Positions 52,640-61,911 of a DNA stretch of 64,000 nt are shown in pieces. Where the stretch lies: positions 248,001-312,000 of the forward strand of contig NZ_CCSF01000001.1 in the NCBI RefSeq assembly GCF_000756775.1, given 5' to 3'. This DNA comes from Pseudomonas saudiphocaensis (GTDB taxonomy: Bacteria; Pseudomonadota; Gammaproteobacteria; Pseudomonadales; Pseudomonadaceae). The translations under genes were made by a program, and so were the position numbers. The notes below the pieces were generated by a model, which saw only the letters and a list, made by a program, of their open reading frames with translations, was not told the DNA's origin and did not search any database. Positions within the stretch are counted from its first letter, which is position 1; each line of letters opens with the position of its first letter.

Positions 52640-53749
52640 TCAGGAAGCCGGCGATGGCTGTGGCGTCGTGGGCAGCTCCTGCTGCACCTGACTGACCAGC
52701 ATCTCCGGCAGGTTGCCGCCGATGAACTCTACCTGGCGGATGGGGAAGGCGAAGTCCACTTCCAGCTCATGCACGCCTTCGAGCAGGCGCAGGTTGATCT
52801 CCTCCTGCACGTCCATGTAGGCGTTGTAGTCGGCGGTCTGCATGATGTAGACCACCTCATAGGTCAGCTGGCTGTTGTCGAAGGCGAAGAAGTGGGCGCG
52901 ATCGAACTTGGCCATTTCGATATCGTCGATGATCCGGCGCACCAATTGGCTCACCTCGCGCAGCTTGCTGGCCGGTGTCTTGTAACTGATCCCGAACTTG
53001 AACACGATCCGCCGCGTATCCATGCGCTTGTAGTTGTGGATCGTCTGCGAGAGCAGGTCGGCGTTGGCACACACGACTTGCTCGCCGCTCAGACTGCGGA
53101 TGCGTGTGGTTTTCAGCCCGATATGCTCGATGTTGCCGGCGATATCGCCGAAGACCACGAAGTCGCCGATCTCGAATGGCTTGTCGATGCCGATGGACAG
53201 CGAGGCGAAGACGTCGCTGAGCAGCGTCTGTACCGCCAGGGCTATGGCGATACCGCCGACCCCGAGGCTGGCCACCATGGCGGTGATGTCCACGCCGAGA
53301 TTGGCCAGGATCGACAGCAACATCATGGTCCAGACCACGATGCGCAGCATGATGCCGATGATGGTGGTGGTTACCGGGTTGCGTGCCTTGCCGTCGCGGG
53401 TAAGGCTGTCCATCCACAGGTGCACAGCGGTGTCGAGCCAGAGCGCCATCTGCACGGCCAGGGCGATGAACCATGTGTGAGACATGGCCGATTCCCAGCG
53501 CAGCGGCAGTTCTGCGAATTTCAGGCCGATCAGCAGCGACATTGCGATCAGCAGCAGCTGGCTGGTGCGGCTGAGCATCTCCGCGATCATGCCGGCAAAG
53601 CCGCTGGTCGAGCCTTTGCCCAGTTTGCGCAGTCGATAGGTGACGACTTTGAGAACCGTCTGCAACACCACATAGCTGACGAAGGTGGTGCCAAGGACGA
53701 TGGCGATGTTTATCCACAGTGCCTGGTCCAGCATCGCTTCCCAGTTCAT
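52640..53749 (-). CDS. MscS-family mechanosensitive ion channel
   Basis: This channel of 369 residues has four or five membrane helices. The pore-lining helix is glycine/alanine-rich (MVASLGVGGIAIALAVQTLLSDV) and is followed by the beta domain (FASLSIGIDKPFEIGDFVVFGDIAGNIEHIGLKTTRI) and the alpha/beta vestibule domain. It should open under hypo-osmotic stress. The ATG at 53749 is six bases after GGAGG; an in-frame TTG at 53752 is less likely. Confidence 0.92.
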   Translation of the reverse strand: MNWEAMLDQALWINIAIVLGTTFVSYVVLQTVLKVVTYRLRKLGKGSTSGFAGMIAEMLSRTSQLLLIAMSLLIGLKFAELPLRWESAMSHTWFIALAVQMALWLDTAVHLWMDSLTRDGKARNPVTTTIIGIMLRIVVWTMMLLSILANLGVDITAMVASLGVGGIAIALAVQTLLSDVFASLSIGIDKPFEIGDFVVFGDIAGNIEHIGLKTTRIRSLSGEQVVCANADLLSQTIHNYKRMDTRRIVFKFGISYKTPASKLREVSQLVRRIIDDIEMAKFDRAHFFAFDNSQLTYEVVYIMQTADYNAYMDVQEEINLRLLEGVHELEVDFAFPIRQVEFIGGNLPEMLVSQVQQELPTTPQPSPAS

Positions 53750-53883
53750 CAATAACCTCCCGTAACAGACGCGGCCAAGCGCCGGGCAATGGCTACTTTT
53801 TCAGTAGCCTTTGCGACCCATTAGTTCCTTGTTTTCGAGGTTCGTCTGAAAAGGCCGGCCGTTGCGCCACCGCCAGAACGCTG

Positions 53884-54237
53884 TCAGCGGGAGGGAAGGT
53901 GTTCGCGCAATTGTTCGTAAGCGCCGGCGTTGATCACCTGCGTGTAGCCCATCTCAAGCAGCAGGTCCTGAGCGGCGGACGAGCGGCGGCCGCTGCGGCA
54001 GTAGAGTGCGATGGGCGTGTCTTTGGCGGGCGCGACCAGGGCGATACGCTGCGCCAGGTCAGCGGTTTCGATGCGTACGGCGCCGGGCAGCGCTCCCTGA
54101 GCGTGCTCTGGCGCGGTGCGGACATCGATCAGAACGGTGCCGGGGTTCTGCAACGCGGCAAGTGCCGCCGGCCGGTCGACCTCACCTGCCGCAGCGGCGG
54201 TGGCGACGGTCATGAGCATTGTGAGCAATTTATACAT
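53884..54237 (-). CDS. Exported single-domain rhodanese (PspE-like)
   Basis: This protein of 117 residues has a signal peptide (MYKLLTMLMTVATAAAA) and one rhodanese domain with the active-site loop YCRSGRRSS (Cys80) and the upstream LIDVRTAPEH. It should be a periplasmic sulfurtransferase like E. coli PspE. The ATG at 54237 follows GAGGAGG. It is downstream of a possible 31-codon membrane-peptide gene in the same direction. Confidence 0.9.
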   Translation of the reverse strand: MYKLLTMLMTVATAAAAGEVDRPAALAALQNPGTVLIDVRTAPEHAQGALPGAVRIETADLAQRIALVAPAKDTPIALYCRSGRRSSAAQDLLLEMGYTQVINAGAYEQLREHLPSR

Positions 54238-54270
54238 GGCGCCTCCTCTCAATTGGTTTGAGACTGTCGT

Positions 54271-54366
54271 TCAGCTGACCAGGCGAGTCAGGTTCGGCAA
54301 GATCAGGATGACAGTAACGGCAATCAGAATCAGCGTAGCCTGCTTGAACTTCTTCTGTTTGAACAT
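54271..54366 (-). CDS. Possible 31-residue membrane peptide
   Basis: The frame from ATG 54366 encodes a short basic start (MFKQKKFKQ) followed by one hydrophobic helix (ATLILIAVTVILILP) and ends RLVS. AAAGG lies nine bases before the ATG. The amphipathic/charge layout is like that of small inner-membrane proteins, but no family is recognised and chance cannot be excluded. Confidence 0.4.
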   Translation of the reverse strand: MFKQKKFKQATLILIAVTVILILPNLTRLVS

Positions 54367-54677
54367 TGCTGAAGCCCTTTTTATTGTTATTGCAGCAGTG
54401 ATGTTCCAGTCGGGCTTGTGGCGTTCCCTCAAGCGGTCGGGCCTGCAAGCGCCCGGAAAGTAGAAAGTAAGCAATATGCAGACCATTGCGAGCAGGCCGC
54501 TGCAACGCGCCGGCCTTCGCTGCTTTCACGCCTGGTTGGGGTGTCATGGTGGGTGCGCCGCCGCGGGGATTGGGCAGGCGGCGGGTGGAAACGGAACAGA
54601 GAGGGTAACGGGCGCAGCGGTGGGATGGGGGCTGGCAGCTCAGGTTCCGCAGAACACGGCTGCCGCGGCGTATCGGT
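54367..54677. other. Non-coding stretch before eutC end
   Basis: I see no supportable gene in these 311 bases. The open frames present are G+C-driven and without ribosome sites. No terminator with a T-run was found after eutC. Confidence 0.5.
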
Positions 54678-55487
54678 TCAGGTCTTGTCTGGCAGCAGGA
54701 AATTGCCGGGGCCCTTGTTTTCCAGCGTTGGCACTTCCGCTTCGTCCTTGAGGTCGACCCCCGAAAGTTGCCTACGGCAGGCTTCGCGCATCAGGTACAT
54801 CAGGCGGAAGGTGGCCATGCCGTAGCTCAACCCCTCCAGGCGCACATTGGAGATGCAGTTGCGGTAGGCGTCGTTGAGGCCGACCTTGGGCGCGTAGGTG
54901 AAGTACAGGCCGAGGCTGTCGGGTGAGCTGAGGCCGGGCCGCTCGCCGATCAGGATTACCGTCATCTTCGCGCCCAATCGCTCGCCCACCTCGTCGGCCA
55001 CCGCTACCCGGCCTTGTTCCACCAGGGTTATGGGCGCCAGAGACCAGCCCTCGGCGGTCACCTGTTCCAGCAGCCGCTTGAGGAAGGGCAGGCTATGGCG
55101 GCTGACCGCCAGCGAAGACAAACCATCAGCGATGACGATAGCCAGGTCGTGACCGCCGCCGTGTTCCTTGACGTGTTCGTTCAGCAGGGTTGCAGATTCG
55201 TCATCCAGCCGACGACCGAGATCGGGGCGCTGCAAATAGATGTGGCGGTCACCGGCAGCGCTGCGCAGCAGCAAAGTGCGATGGCCAAGACTGTGCAGCT
55301 CCTCGCGCAGGGCTGTGTGGTCGAACGGCAAGTGCACGGCGTCTCGCGCCTGGGCGTGGGCGAACTGGAAATCGAGCTGGGCACGACTGGGCAGGCTGAT
55401 GCCGGCGCGGCCCAGGGCGATGCGCGCTGGCGTCAGCTGGCGCAGCTCTTGCCAGGGGTTTTCGGTGGTGGGGGTCTGTTCGGACAT
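54678..55487 (-). CDS. eutC: Ethanolamine ammonia-lyase small subunit
   Basis: EutC (269 residues) is the beta subunit of ethanolamine ammonia-lyase; with EutB it binds adenosylcobalamin at the subunit interface. Conserved segments are IVIADGLSS near residue 118, [22 protein letters not shown] near 177, and NCISNVR. The gene starts 30 bases after eutB ends, with an AGAGGT site. It is the last gene of the eut cluster. It is not closely similar to the EutC half of the fused protein upstream. Confidence 0.95.
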   Translation of the reverse strand: MSEQTPTTENPWQELRQLTPARIALGRAGISLPSRAQLDFQFAHAQARDAVHLPFDHTALREELHSLGHRTLLLRSAAGDRHIYLQRPDLGRRLDDESATLLNEHVKEHGGGHDLAIVIADGLSSLAVSRHSLPFLKRLLEQVTAEGWSLAPITLVEQGRVAVADEVGERLGAKMTVILIGERPGLSSPDSLGLYFTYAPKVGLNDAYRNCISNVRLEGLSYGMATFRLMYLMREACRRQLSGVDLKDEAEVPTLENKGPGNFLLPDKT

Positions 55488-55517
55488 GCGTACCTCTGCA
55501 TGAAAAATCTGGAAGAC

Positions 55518-56912
55518 TCAGGACAATTGCGCCAGTGCCTGGCGGAAGGCGGGTGGCAGGTCGTTGCCCATGCGCAGCTGGCCGTCCTGCTGGTGAAGGA
55601 TGCCCATGCGGGCCAGCCACTCCTCGAATTCCGGTGCCGCACGCAGGCCCAGCACCTTGCGGGCGTAAAGCGCGTCGTGGAAGGAAGTGGTCTGGTAGTT
55701 GAGCATCACGTCATCGGATCCCGGGATGCCCATGATGAAGTTGATGCCGGCGGCGCCCAGCATGGTCAGCAGCATGTCCATGTCGTCCTGATCGGCTTCG
55801 GCATGGTTGGTGTAGCAGATGTCGCAACCCATGGGCACGCCCAGCAGCTTGCCGCAGAAGTGGTCCTCCAGGCCGGCGCGGATGATCTGCTTGCCGTTGT
55901 AGAGATACTCCGGGCCGATGAAACCGACCACGGTATTGACCAGAAACGGGTTGAAATGGCGGGCCACGGCGTAGGCGCGGGCTTCGCAGGTCTGCTGGTC
56001 GACATCGTGATGGGCGTTGGCGGAAAGCGCGCTGCCCTGGCCGGTTTCGAAGTACATGAGGTTGTTGCCCAGGGTGCCGCGCTTGAGGCTCAAACCGGCT
56101 TCATAGCCTTCCTGCAGAACCTTGAGGCTGATGCCGAAGCTGGCGTTGGCCGCCTCGGTGCCGGCGATGGACTGGAATACCAGATCCAGCGGCGCACCCC
56201 GCTCGATGGCGGCAATGGAGCTGGTGACGTGGGTCAGCACGCAGGACTGGGTCGGAATATCGTAGCGCTGGATAACAGCATCGATCATGTCCAGCAGGGT
56301 GCAGATCGAGCCCATGCTGTCGGTGGCCGGGTTGATGCCGATCATGGCGTCGCCGTTGCCGTAGAGCAGCCCGTCGAGGGTGCTGGCGGCGATGCCGGCC
56401 GGATCGTCAGTGGGGTGGTTGGGCTGCAGGCGGGTGGACATGTGACCGCGCAGGCCCATGGTATTGCGGAAGCGGGTCACCACACGGATCTTTTGCGCCA
56501 CCAGGATCAAGTCCTGCACCCGCATGATCTTCGACACCGCCGCGGCCATTTCCGGCGTCAGCCCCGGTGCCAGGGCGCGCAGGCTGGCTTCGTCGGCCTG
56601 GTCGCCCAGAAGCCAGTCACGCAAGCCGCCTACGGTCAGATGGCTGACCGGGGCGAAAGCCGTGGCGTCGTGGGTATCGAGGATCAGGCGGGTGACTTCG
56701 TCGCTTTCGTAGGGAATCACCGCTTCGGTCAGAAACTGCTTGAGCGGCACGTCAGCCAGGGTCATCTGCGCCGCGGCGCGCTCGGCGTCGCTGGTCGCCG
56801 CGATGCCGGCCAGGCAGTCGCCCGAGCGCAGCGGGCTGGCCTTGGCCAGCAGTTCACGCAGGTTGTCGAAACGCCAGGTCTGGCCGCCGATGCTGTGAGA
56901 GTAGGTTGTCAT
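55518..56912 (-). CDS. eutB: Ethanolamine ammonia-lyase large subunit
   Basis: EutB (464 residues, a TIM-barrel) catalyses cobalamin-dependent cleavage of ethanolamine to acetaldehyde and ammonia. Substrate-contacting positions known for E. coli EutB are all conserved: Arg161 and Gln163 in TRLQPNHPTDD, Asn194 in GINPATD, Glu289 in MYFETGQGS, and Asp364 in PMGCDICYTNH. Spacings between them (33, 95 and 75 residues) match E. coli (33, 94, 75). The gene begins 34 bases after the fused paralogue ends, with AGGAG upstream. Confidence 0.96.
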   Translation of the reverse strand: MTTYSHSIGGQTWRFDNLRELLAKASPLRSGDCLAGIAATSDAERAAAQMTLADVPLKQFLTEAVIPYESDEVTRLILDTHDATAFAPVSHLTVGGLRDWLLGDQADEASLRALAPGLTPEMAAAVSKIMRVQDLILVAQKIRVVTRFRNTMGLRGHMSTRLQPNHPTDDPAGIAASTLDGLLYGNGDAMIGINPATDSMGSICTLLDMIDAVIQRYDIPTQSCVLTHVTSSIAAIERGAPLDLVFQSIAGTEAANASFGISLKVLQEGYEAGLSLKRGTLGNNLMYFETGQGSALSANAHHDVDQQTCEARAYAVARHFNPFLVNTVVGFIGPEYLYNGKQIIRAGLEDHFCGKLLGVPMGCDICYTNHAEADQDDMDMLLTMLGAAGINFIMGIPGSDDVMLNYQTTSFHDALYARKVLGLRAAPEFEEWLARMGILHQQDGQLRMGNDLPPAFRQALAQLS

Positions 56913-56946
56913 TTCAGTCTCCTGGAATGCGTTGTAGTTAGACCAA

Positions 56947-59142
56947 TCAGGACGCCTGCTTCTTCAGCAGTCCTTCCAGGCGGTTACCGGCGGCGCGGTG
57001 TTCGAGTATTTCGAATATTTTTTCGGCCACCACGCTGCCGGCCTCGATGGGTGGCAGGCCGCCGCTGTAGATGTTGGAGATCACTGTGTATTCGTAGCGG
57101 ATGTCGGCGTTGCCACTGAGGCGGGCTGCCTCCTCACGTGCCTTGTCGTCTGGCAGGCGATAGCCGAGGTAGGCCGACATGCTGCGCGAGGCCAGGGTGT
57201 CGCCACCGGGACGCTCGCCGATCAACACGACAATCAGCTGTGGTTGCAGCGCCTCGCCCACCGACTCCGCCAGCTTGACCCGGCCATACGGCGCCAGGAT
57301 CGGCTGCCCGACCCGCAGCTCGCGGCTGCGCAGGCCATCGAGCAGCACCGGCAACAAGTCGGGAATGTTGTGGTGGATGGCCTCGGCGCTCAGGCCGTCG
57401 GAGATGACGATCTGCACGTCGTTGTATTCGGGCTGCAGACCTTGGAGTTCTTCCTCGGCCAGACGGGCGCCGAGTTCCGGGTCCTGCAGGTGGGCCAGTT
57501 TGTCCGGGGCGCGGGTGTGCAGCTCGCGCAGCGGAATATCGGCGATTTCCGTTGGGCGCAGGTCGACGTAGATCGCTTCGCGGGCTACCGCCAGGTTGGC
57601 GCGCACGGTGCGCGAGACCCGGTTGGCTGGTCGCGGCCCAGCGTTGTCGAAGCCGTAGGTGCCGGGTGTCGACTCGTTCAGGCGTTGGAAATCGATATCC
57701 GACTCGCAGAAGATGCGCGGGTTGCCCCAGTTCGGGCCGCGGCTGACGTTGCCGTGGCTGTCCTGCTCGAAGATGCCCTTCGACAGCGCCCAGCGCAGGT
57801 ACTCCGGGGCCGGCGTCAGGTCGTGGACTTCCCGCAGGGTCTGGTTGTCATGGGCGCTGGTGTCGAAGTAGGCGAGCATGCGGTCGGTGCTCAGGTAGAC
57901 GTCCATGAAGAAGTTGGCGCCTGCTGCCGTGAGCAGCTCGGTGGCCATCTGCTGGCCTTCAATGGTGACCTGAGAGTGCAGCGTGTAGCAGGGCGCCATG
58001 CCCATCGGCAGACCCAGCAGCTTGCCCATGAACTGATCCTGCAGGCAGGAATAGGTCATCTCGAAGTTGTCCAGGTGGGTCTCCGGGCCGATAAAGCCGG
58101 TGACGTTGTTAACCATGAACGGTTTGTAGCGCCGCGCCAGGCCGTAGCACAGCGCCTCGGTGGTGGTCATGTCGATGCCTTCGTGCTTGCCGTAGGTCAG
58201 CTCGCTGCCCTGGCCGGTCTCGAAGTACATGAAGTTTTCCGCCACATCCCGCAGTGGGCCTTTTTCGCGCATGGTCTGCCAGGCCTGATCGAGCAGCTCG
58301 ACGGTGACGTCGAATTCGTCGGTCAGGGTGCGCTCGGTGCCGGCCAGGCTCTGGAACATGATCTCCACCGGCGCGCCCTGTTCCAGGCAGGCCAGTTGCG
58401 TCTTGATATGCGAGAGCACGCAGATCTGGGTTGGCGCGCCAGTTTCGCGGCGCAGTTTGTCCAGATGGCGCAGGGTGGCACTGATGTTGTCCACGGTGTC
58501 GATGGCCGGGTTGAGGCCGATCAGCGCATCGCCCGAGCCCATGCTCAGGCCGGTATAGACCAGCAGGGTGATGCCGCTGAGGTTGTCGGTCGGATGGTTG
58601 GGCTGCAGCCGTGAAGACAGTGTTCCAGGCAGGCCGACCAGGGTTCGCGCCTTGGCGGCCGCGCCGCTCTTGAGTTTCTTCGACAGCAGGATCAGCTCGT
58701 GGACATCCAGCAGCTTGGTCAGGGCGGCGGCCATTACCCCGGTCAGCGCCTGGCCGATGCGGCGAATCTCATTGCCGTTGCTGCGCAGTAGTCGGTCCTT
58801 GAGTTCGCCCAGCGTAAGCCCGGCGATTTCGCTGAAGGTGTCCAGGTCGATGTCGTAGTTGACCCGCATCACGCTGTCGATGCGGCCTTTGCGGTCGGTC
58901 AGCGGGTGGTCGTAGTAATGCTGCAGGGTTTGCTCGGAGAGCACTTTGCGCGCTGCTTCGCGGGTTACTTCATCGCCAGCGGCCAGACCAGCTACGCGGT
59001 CGCCAGCCTTGCTGATGTCGGCGGCACCGAGAACAGCCTTGAGGCTGGGAAATTCAATCTGGCGATCGAGTATGCGCGTAGCGTAGCTGCGATCGGCCGA
59101 TGCCGTTGGAAGTTGGATCTGCTCAAGCGATTTCAGAGACAT
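56947..59142 (-). CDS. Fused EutB-EutC-like B12-dependent ammonia-lyase, divergent paralogue
   Basis: This single chain of 731 residues joins an EutB-like barrel (about 30-475) to an EutC-like domain (about 515-715). In the EutB half, Arg178/Gln180 (SRLQPNHPTDN), Asn211 (GLNPAID) and Glu308 (MYFETGQGS) match catalytic positions of EutB, but Ala383 in PMGMAPCYTLH replaces the Asp362 of E. coli, and Leu replaces the next Asn. The EutC half keeps VISDGLSAEA and VLIGERPGGDTL. The cobalamin-binding parts look intact, so it is likely an active AdoCbl enzyme for an amine other than ethanolamine, or a helper subunit (inference). ATG 59142 follows GGAG by eight bases. It lies between eutA and eutB. 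The fusion is not a frameshift artefact: the joining 40 residues are coding and each half diverges from the separate genes. Confidence 0.85.
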   Translation of the reverse strand: MSLKSLEQIQLPTASADRSYATRILDRQIEFPSLKAVLGAADISKAGDRVAGLAAGDEVTREAARKVLSEQTLQHYYDHPLTDRKGRIDSVMRVNYDIDLDTFSEIAGLTLGELKDRLLRSNGNEIRRIGQALTGVMAAALTKLLDVHELILLSKKLKSGAAAKARTLVGLPGTLSSRLQPNHPTDNLSGITLLVYTGLSMGSGDALIGLNPAIDTVDNISATLRHLDKLRRETGAPTQICVLSHIKTQLACLEQGAPVEIMFQSLAGTERTLTDEFDVTVELLDQAWQTMREKGPLRDVAENFMYFETGQGSELTYGKHEGIDMTTTEALCYGLARRYKPFMVNNVTGFIGPETHLDNFEMTYSCLQDQFMGKLLGLPMGMAPCYTLHSQVTIEGQQMATELLTAAGANFFMDVYLSTDRMLAYFDTSAHDNQTLREVHDLTPAPEYLRWALSKGIFEQDSHGNVSRGPNWGNPRIFCESDIDFQRLNESTPGTYGFDNAGPRPANRVSRTVRANLAVAREAIYVDLRPTEIADIPLRELHTRAPDKLAHLQDPELGARLAEEELQGLQPEYNDVQIVISDGLSAEAIHHNIPDLLPVLLDGLRSRELRVGQPILAPYGRVKLAESVGEALQPQLIVVLIGERPGGDTLASRSMSAYLGYRLPDDKAREEAARLSGNADIRYEYTVISNIYSGGLPPIEAGSVVAEKIFEILEHRAAGNRLEGLLKKQAS

Positions 59143-59171
59143 GCAGTTTCTCCCGTACGGATTGTTGTTGT

Positions 59172-60611
59172 TCAGTGCACGCCGTAAAAGGCGACCGGCA
59201 CGATTTGCTGCCGGGGTTTGCCCAGGTTGACGTAATGCGCGTGCCGTTCGCGCACTTCGTCGATCACCAGAAGATTGACCGGCAAGCGCCCCCAATCACT
59301 GGCGTAGCTGCCCAATGCCTTGCCGGCGTTGCCCTCAAGCAGAATCACCAGCGGCCAGTCGGCATCCGGGCCGACCTGGGTGATGGCGCCGGCCAGGCGA
59401 CCGCCGAGCTGGCGAATGCCCTGAAGCCCGAGGGCGTTGCCGCTGTCCAGCAGTTGCAGGCAGGCGCCGCTCCGACTGCTGCGCGCCATGGCGATGGCAT
59501 CGGCCAGTTGTGCCTGGCTGGCGTTGGTGTCCAGGCGCGCGACGATGGGCAAGTCCTTGAGCGGCAGCGCCTGCGGACGCGGCAGGAACAGGGTGGTGCC
59601 GGAGATCTCGGTGTTGTGCAGCGTCAGGCCGTAAACCGTGGCGCGCCCTCGGTTTTCCGGTACCAGCCGCCGTGCATCGCGCACCAGGCGCGGTGTGGCG
59701 GCAATGGCCAAAGCCAGGTCGATGCCCAGATCGCCGTAGTGGGTGGTGCCGGGCAGGGCCTGGCCGTCGAGGTGGCGATAGAGCAACTCGCCGACACCGC
59801 CGGAGAAGGTCACGGCACAAGGGGCCGATGGCGAGGGCAGGCTCAGGGGGATCTGTTCGATCTGCTGCCCCAGCTCGGATCTGAAGAACGCCGTATCACC
59901 CTCGACGATGGCCAGCAGCGCCTGGATATTCCAATCCAGTACTGCCGCCACTTGCGTACGGTTCAGTTCGGCGCCGACACGGAAATCGATGCCCAGCGCC
60001 CGCAGCAGGTGCTCAGCAAAAACCGAGAGGCCACGCAAACGATAGCTGCCCGGTTCGAACTGCAGGTGACGGGCGCCGATGAAGTGACAGCCACAGGCCA
60101 GCACGTTACCGGCGAGCCCTAGGGCCGCGTTGGTGGTGCCGCCGCCGATATCCAGGTTCAGCAGCGGCTGCCCTTCATGGAAGCGACTCAGGGTCGAGCA
60201 GCTGCCCATGAACGCCAGCCAGGATTCCAGGCCGCCGTCGTCGGCGCGGGTGACCAGCGCATCACCGACCAGCTCGCTCACCAGCTCGGCCAGCGCCTGC
60301 GCGTTGTTCTGCTGAGCGGCCAGACCGGTGATGATGACGCCGCCGGAGAACAGGTCTGCGGCCGTCACGCCGGCTTCATTCAGCCAGCCAGCAATCAGGC
60401 CGCGGATGGCAGCGAGGTCGATGCTGCCGTGGTTGAAGGGTGTGAACACCGGTTCGCCACGGTAGAGCACGCAAGGGTTCTGCAGAGCCATGCGTCCGGT
60501 CACGCAATGGCTGCTGATACTGGCTTGCGCGACCAGTGCGCTGCTGGTGGTGGAACCGAAGTCCAACCCCAGCAACAGCACTTGTCCGCCATTGGCAACC
60601 GCCTGCGGCAT
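59172..60611 (-). CDS. eutA: Ethanolamine ammonia-lyase reactivating factor EutA
   Basis: EutA (479 residues) is an actin/Hsp70-fold ATPase that exchanges damaged cobalamin out of ethanolamine ammonia-lyase. The phosphate loops GLDFGSTTSSALV (about 15-27) and NLDIGGGTTNAAL (about 147-159) are present, and FSGGVGELLYRHL near 270 belongs to the adenosine site. It ends 29 bases before the fused paralogue and begins 19 bases after eutH, so it probably serves one or both lyases. Confidence 0.92.
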   Translation of the reverse strand: MPQAVANGGQVLLLGLDFGSTTSSALVAQASISSHCVTGRMALQNPCVLYRGEPVFTPFNHGSIDLAAIRGLIAGWLNEAGVTAADLFSGGVIITGLAAQQNNAQALAELVSELVGDALVTRADDGGLESWLAFMGSCSTLSRFHEGQPLLNLDIGGGTTNAALGLAGNVLACGCHFIGARHLQFEPGSYRLRGLSVFAEHLLRALGIDFRVGAELNRTQVAAVLDWNIQALLAIVEGDTAFFRSELGQQIEQIPLSLPSPSAPCAVTFSGGVGELLYRHLDGQALPGTTHYGDLGIDLALAIAATPRLVRDARRLVPENRGRATVYGLTLHNTEISGTTLFLPRPQALPLKDLPIVARLDTNASQAQLADAIAMARSSRSGACLQLLDSGNALGLQGIRQLGGRLAGAITQVGPDADWPLVILLEGNAGKALGSYASDWGRLPVNLLVIDEVRERHAHYVNLGKPRQQIVPVAFYGVH

Positions 60612-60630
60612 GCTCGTTTACCTCGCCGTG

Positions 60631-61911
60631 TCAGACCGGAACGGGCTTCTTCGTCGGCAATTCGCTGCCGGTGGCTTGCGGATCGAGGTACTCGCCTTCC
60701 TCGATGATGCCGGCGGCACGATCCTGTTGCTCCAGTTGCAGCGCCTTGGGTACCGACAGCCAGTAGGCGAGGCCTACGGCGGTGAAGCCGGCGAGGATCT
60801 TGCCGATCAACACCGGCAGGATGATGGTCGGCTGGAAGTTGGCGGTGAAGGACAGGTGATCGCCCAGCAGGAAGGCCGCGCACACGCCGAAGGCGATATT
60901 CAGCACCTTGTCCTTCGGTGGCATGAAGCGCACCAGGCGGAACATGGCGAGGATGTTGGCGATGGTTGCCAGCATGCCGGCGCTGCCCACGGCGCTCAGG
61001 CCGACCTTGCTGCCCAGGGCCTCCAGCGGACCGCCGAAGTACTTGCGCAGCAGATAGACCATCGGGAAGGCACCGGCCAGCATGATGCCGATGTAGCCTG
61101 CGGTCTCCAGCGCACGGGTCTGGTCTTCGGCATCGGCGATGATCGGGTCGAAGCCCCAGCCGCCCAGGACGATGGTGAAAAAGCCGGTGAAGTATTCGAC
61201 GATGGAAAACACCAGCACCAGCTTGATCAGCGCATCCATGCCGCGACCGAAGGCGATGAAGCCCTTGATCATCATGTCCGGCAGAAAGCGCAGGCCCAGA
61301 GCCAGGGCCACCACGAAGATGATGATCGGCAGCAGGTTGGCGAATACGCTGCCCAGCCCCATGGCCAGCTGGTAGGTGGCTTCGCCATTGGTGGCGACCA
61401 CTTCACGCACCATGGGGTTGCTGAACACCAGGATGGCGCTGGCGATCATCACGCCGATGGGAATGGTCAGAATGCCGGACATGATGCCCAGCGCCATGTA
61501 TTTGTGGTCACGCTTGTCGAGCATGGCCAGGCCCATGGGGATCGAGAAGACGATGGTCGCACCACCCATGAATCCGGTGATCAGCGCCATGATCAGTGCT
61601 GCCTTGCTTGCCGCCAGGGCCGATGCGAGGTGATAGCCGCCCATGTCCGAAGCGATGATCATGGTCGCCGCCAGTGCCGGATCGGCGCCCAGGGCGTCGA
61701 AGAAAGGCCCGAAGACGCTCTCGATCATCACGGTGAGGTAGGGGATGGAGGCCATGATCCCGGCCGCCGGGACGAAGATGTGCCCCGTGGCATGGATACC
61801 CTCCATGAACTCCTTACCGAGGCCTTTTTCACTGTCGCGGATGGCTGCGATAGCCCCCAGGACCGCGCAGAACATGATGACGTACAGGACGTAATTACCG
61901 ATCTGATCCAT
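60631..61911 (-). CDS. eutH: Ethanolamine permease EutH
   Basis: EutH (426 residues) is a membrane protein with about ten helices that facilitates entry of ethanolamine. The start MDQIGNYVLYVIMFCAVLGAI and the SDMGGYHLASALA segment (about 89-101) are characteristic. Length is slightly above the E. coli protein (408) owing to an acidic C-terminal tail. P. aeruginosa instead uses an APC-type transporter (EatP-like) in its eut locus, so this EutH + EutA version is of a different type. Confidence 0.93.
   Translation of the reverse strand: MDQIGNYVLYVIMFCAVLGAIAAIRDSEKGLGKEFMEGIHATGHIFVPAAGIMASIPYLTVMIESVFGPFFDALGADPALAATMIIASDMGGYHLASALAASKAALIMALITGFMGGATIVFSIPMGLAMLDKRDHKYMALGIMSGILTIPIGVMIASAILVFSNPMVREVVATNGEATYQLAMGLGSVFANLLPIIIFVVALALGLRFLPDMMIKGFIAFGRGMDALIKLVLVFSIVEYFTGFFTIVLGGWGFDPIIADAEDQTRALETAGYIGIMLAGAFPMVYLLRKYFGGPLEALGSKVGLSAVGSAGMLATIANILAMFRLVRFMPPKDKVLNIAFGVCAAFLLGDHLSFTANFQPTIILPVLIGKILAGFTAVGLAYWLSVPKALQLEQQDRAAGIIEEGEYLDPQATGSELPTKKPVPV

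Noticed and set aside
54418-54825. Plus-strand frames (91 and 135 codons) between the small ORF and eutC
   Set aside because: They run into eutC on the opposite strand, lack ribosome sites and show low-complexity G/R/A composition.
57560-58380. Possibility that the EutB-EutC fusion is a frameshift artefact joining two genes
   Set aside because: The frame reads through a joining region of about 40 residues without a stop, and neither half resembles the neighbouring eutB or eutC closely enough to be a merged copy.
55014-58614. Long plus-strand open frames (701 and 538 codons) opposite the eut genes
   Set aside because: They are antisense to strongly supported genes, lack domain motifs and ribosome sites, and are expected from high-G+C codon use.
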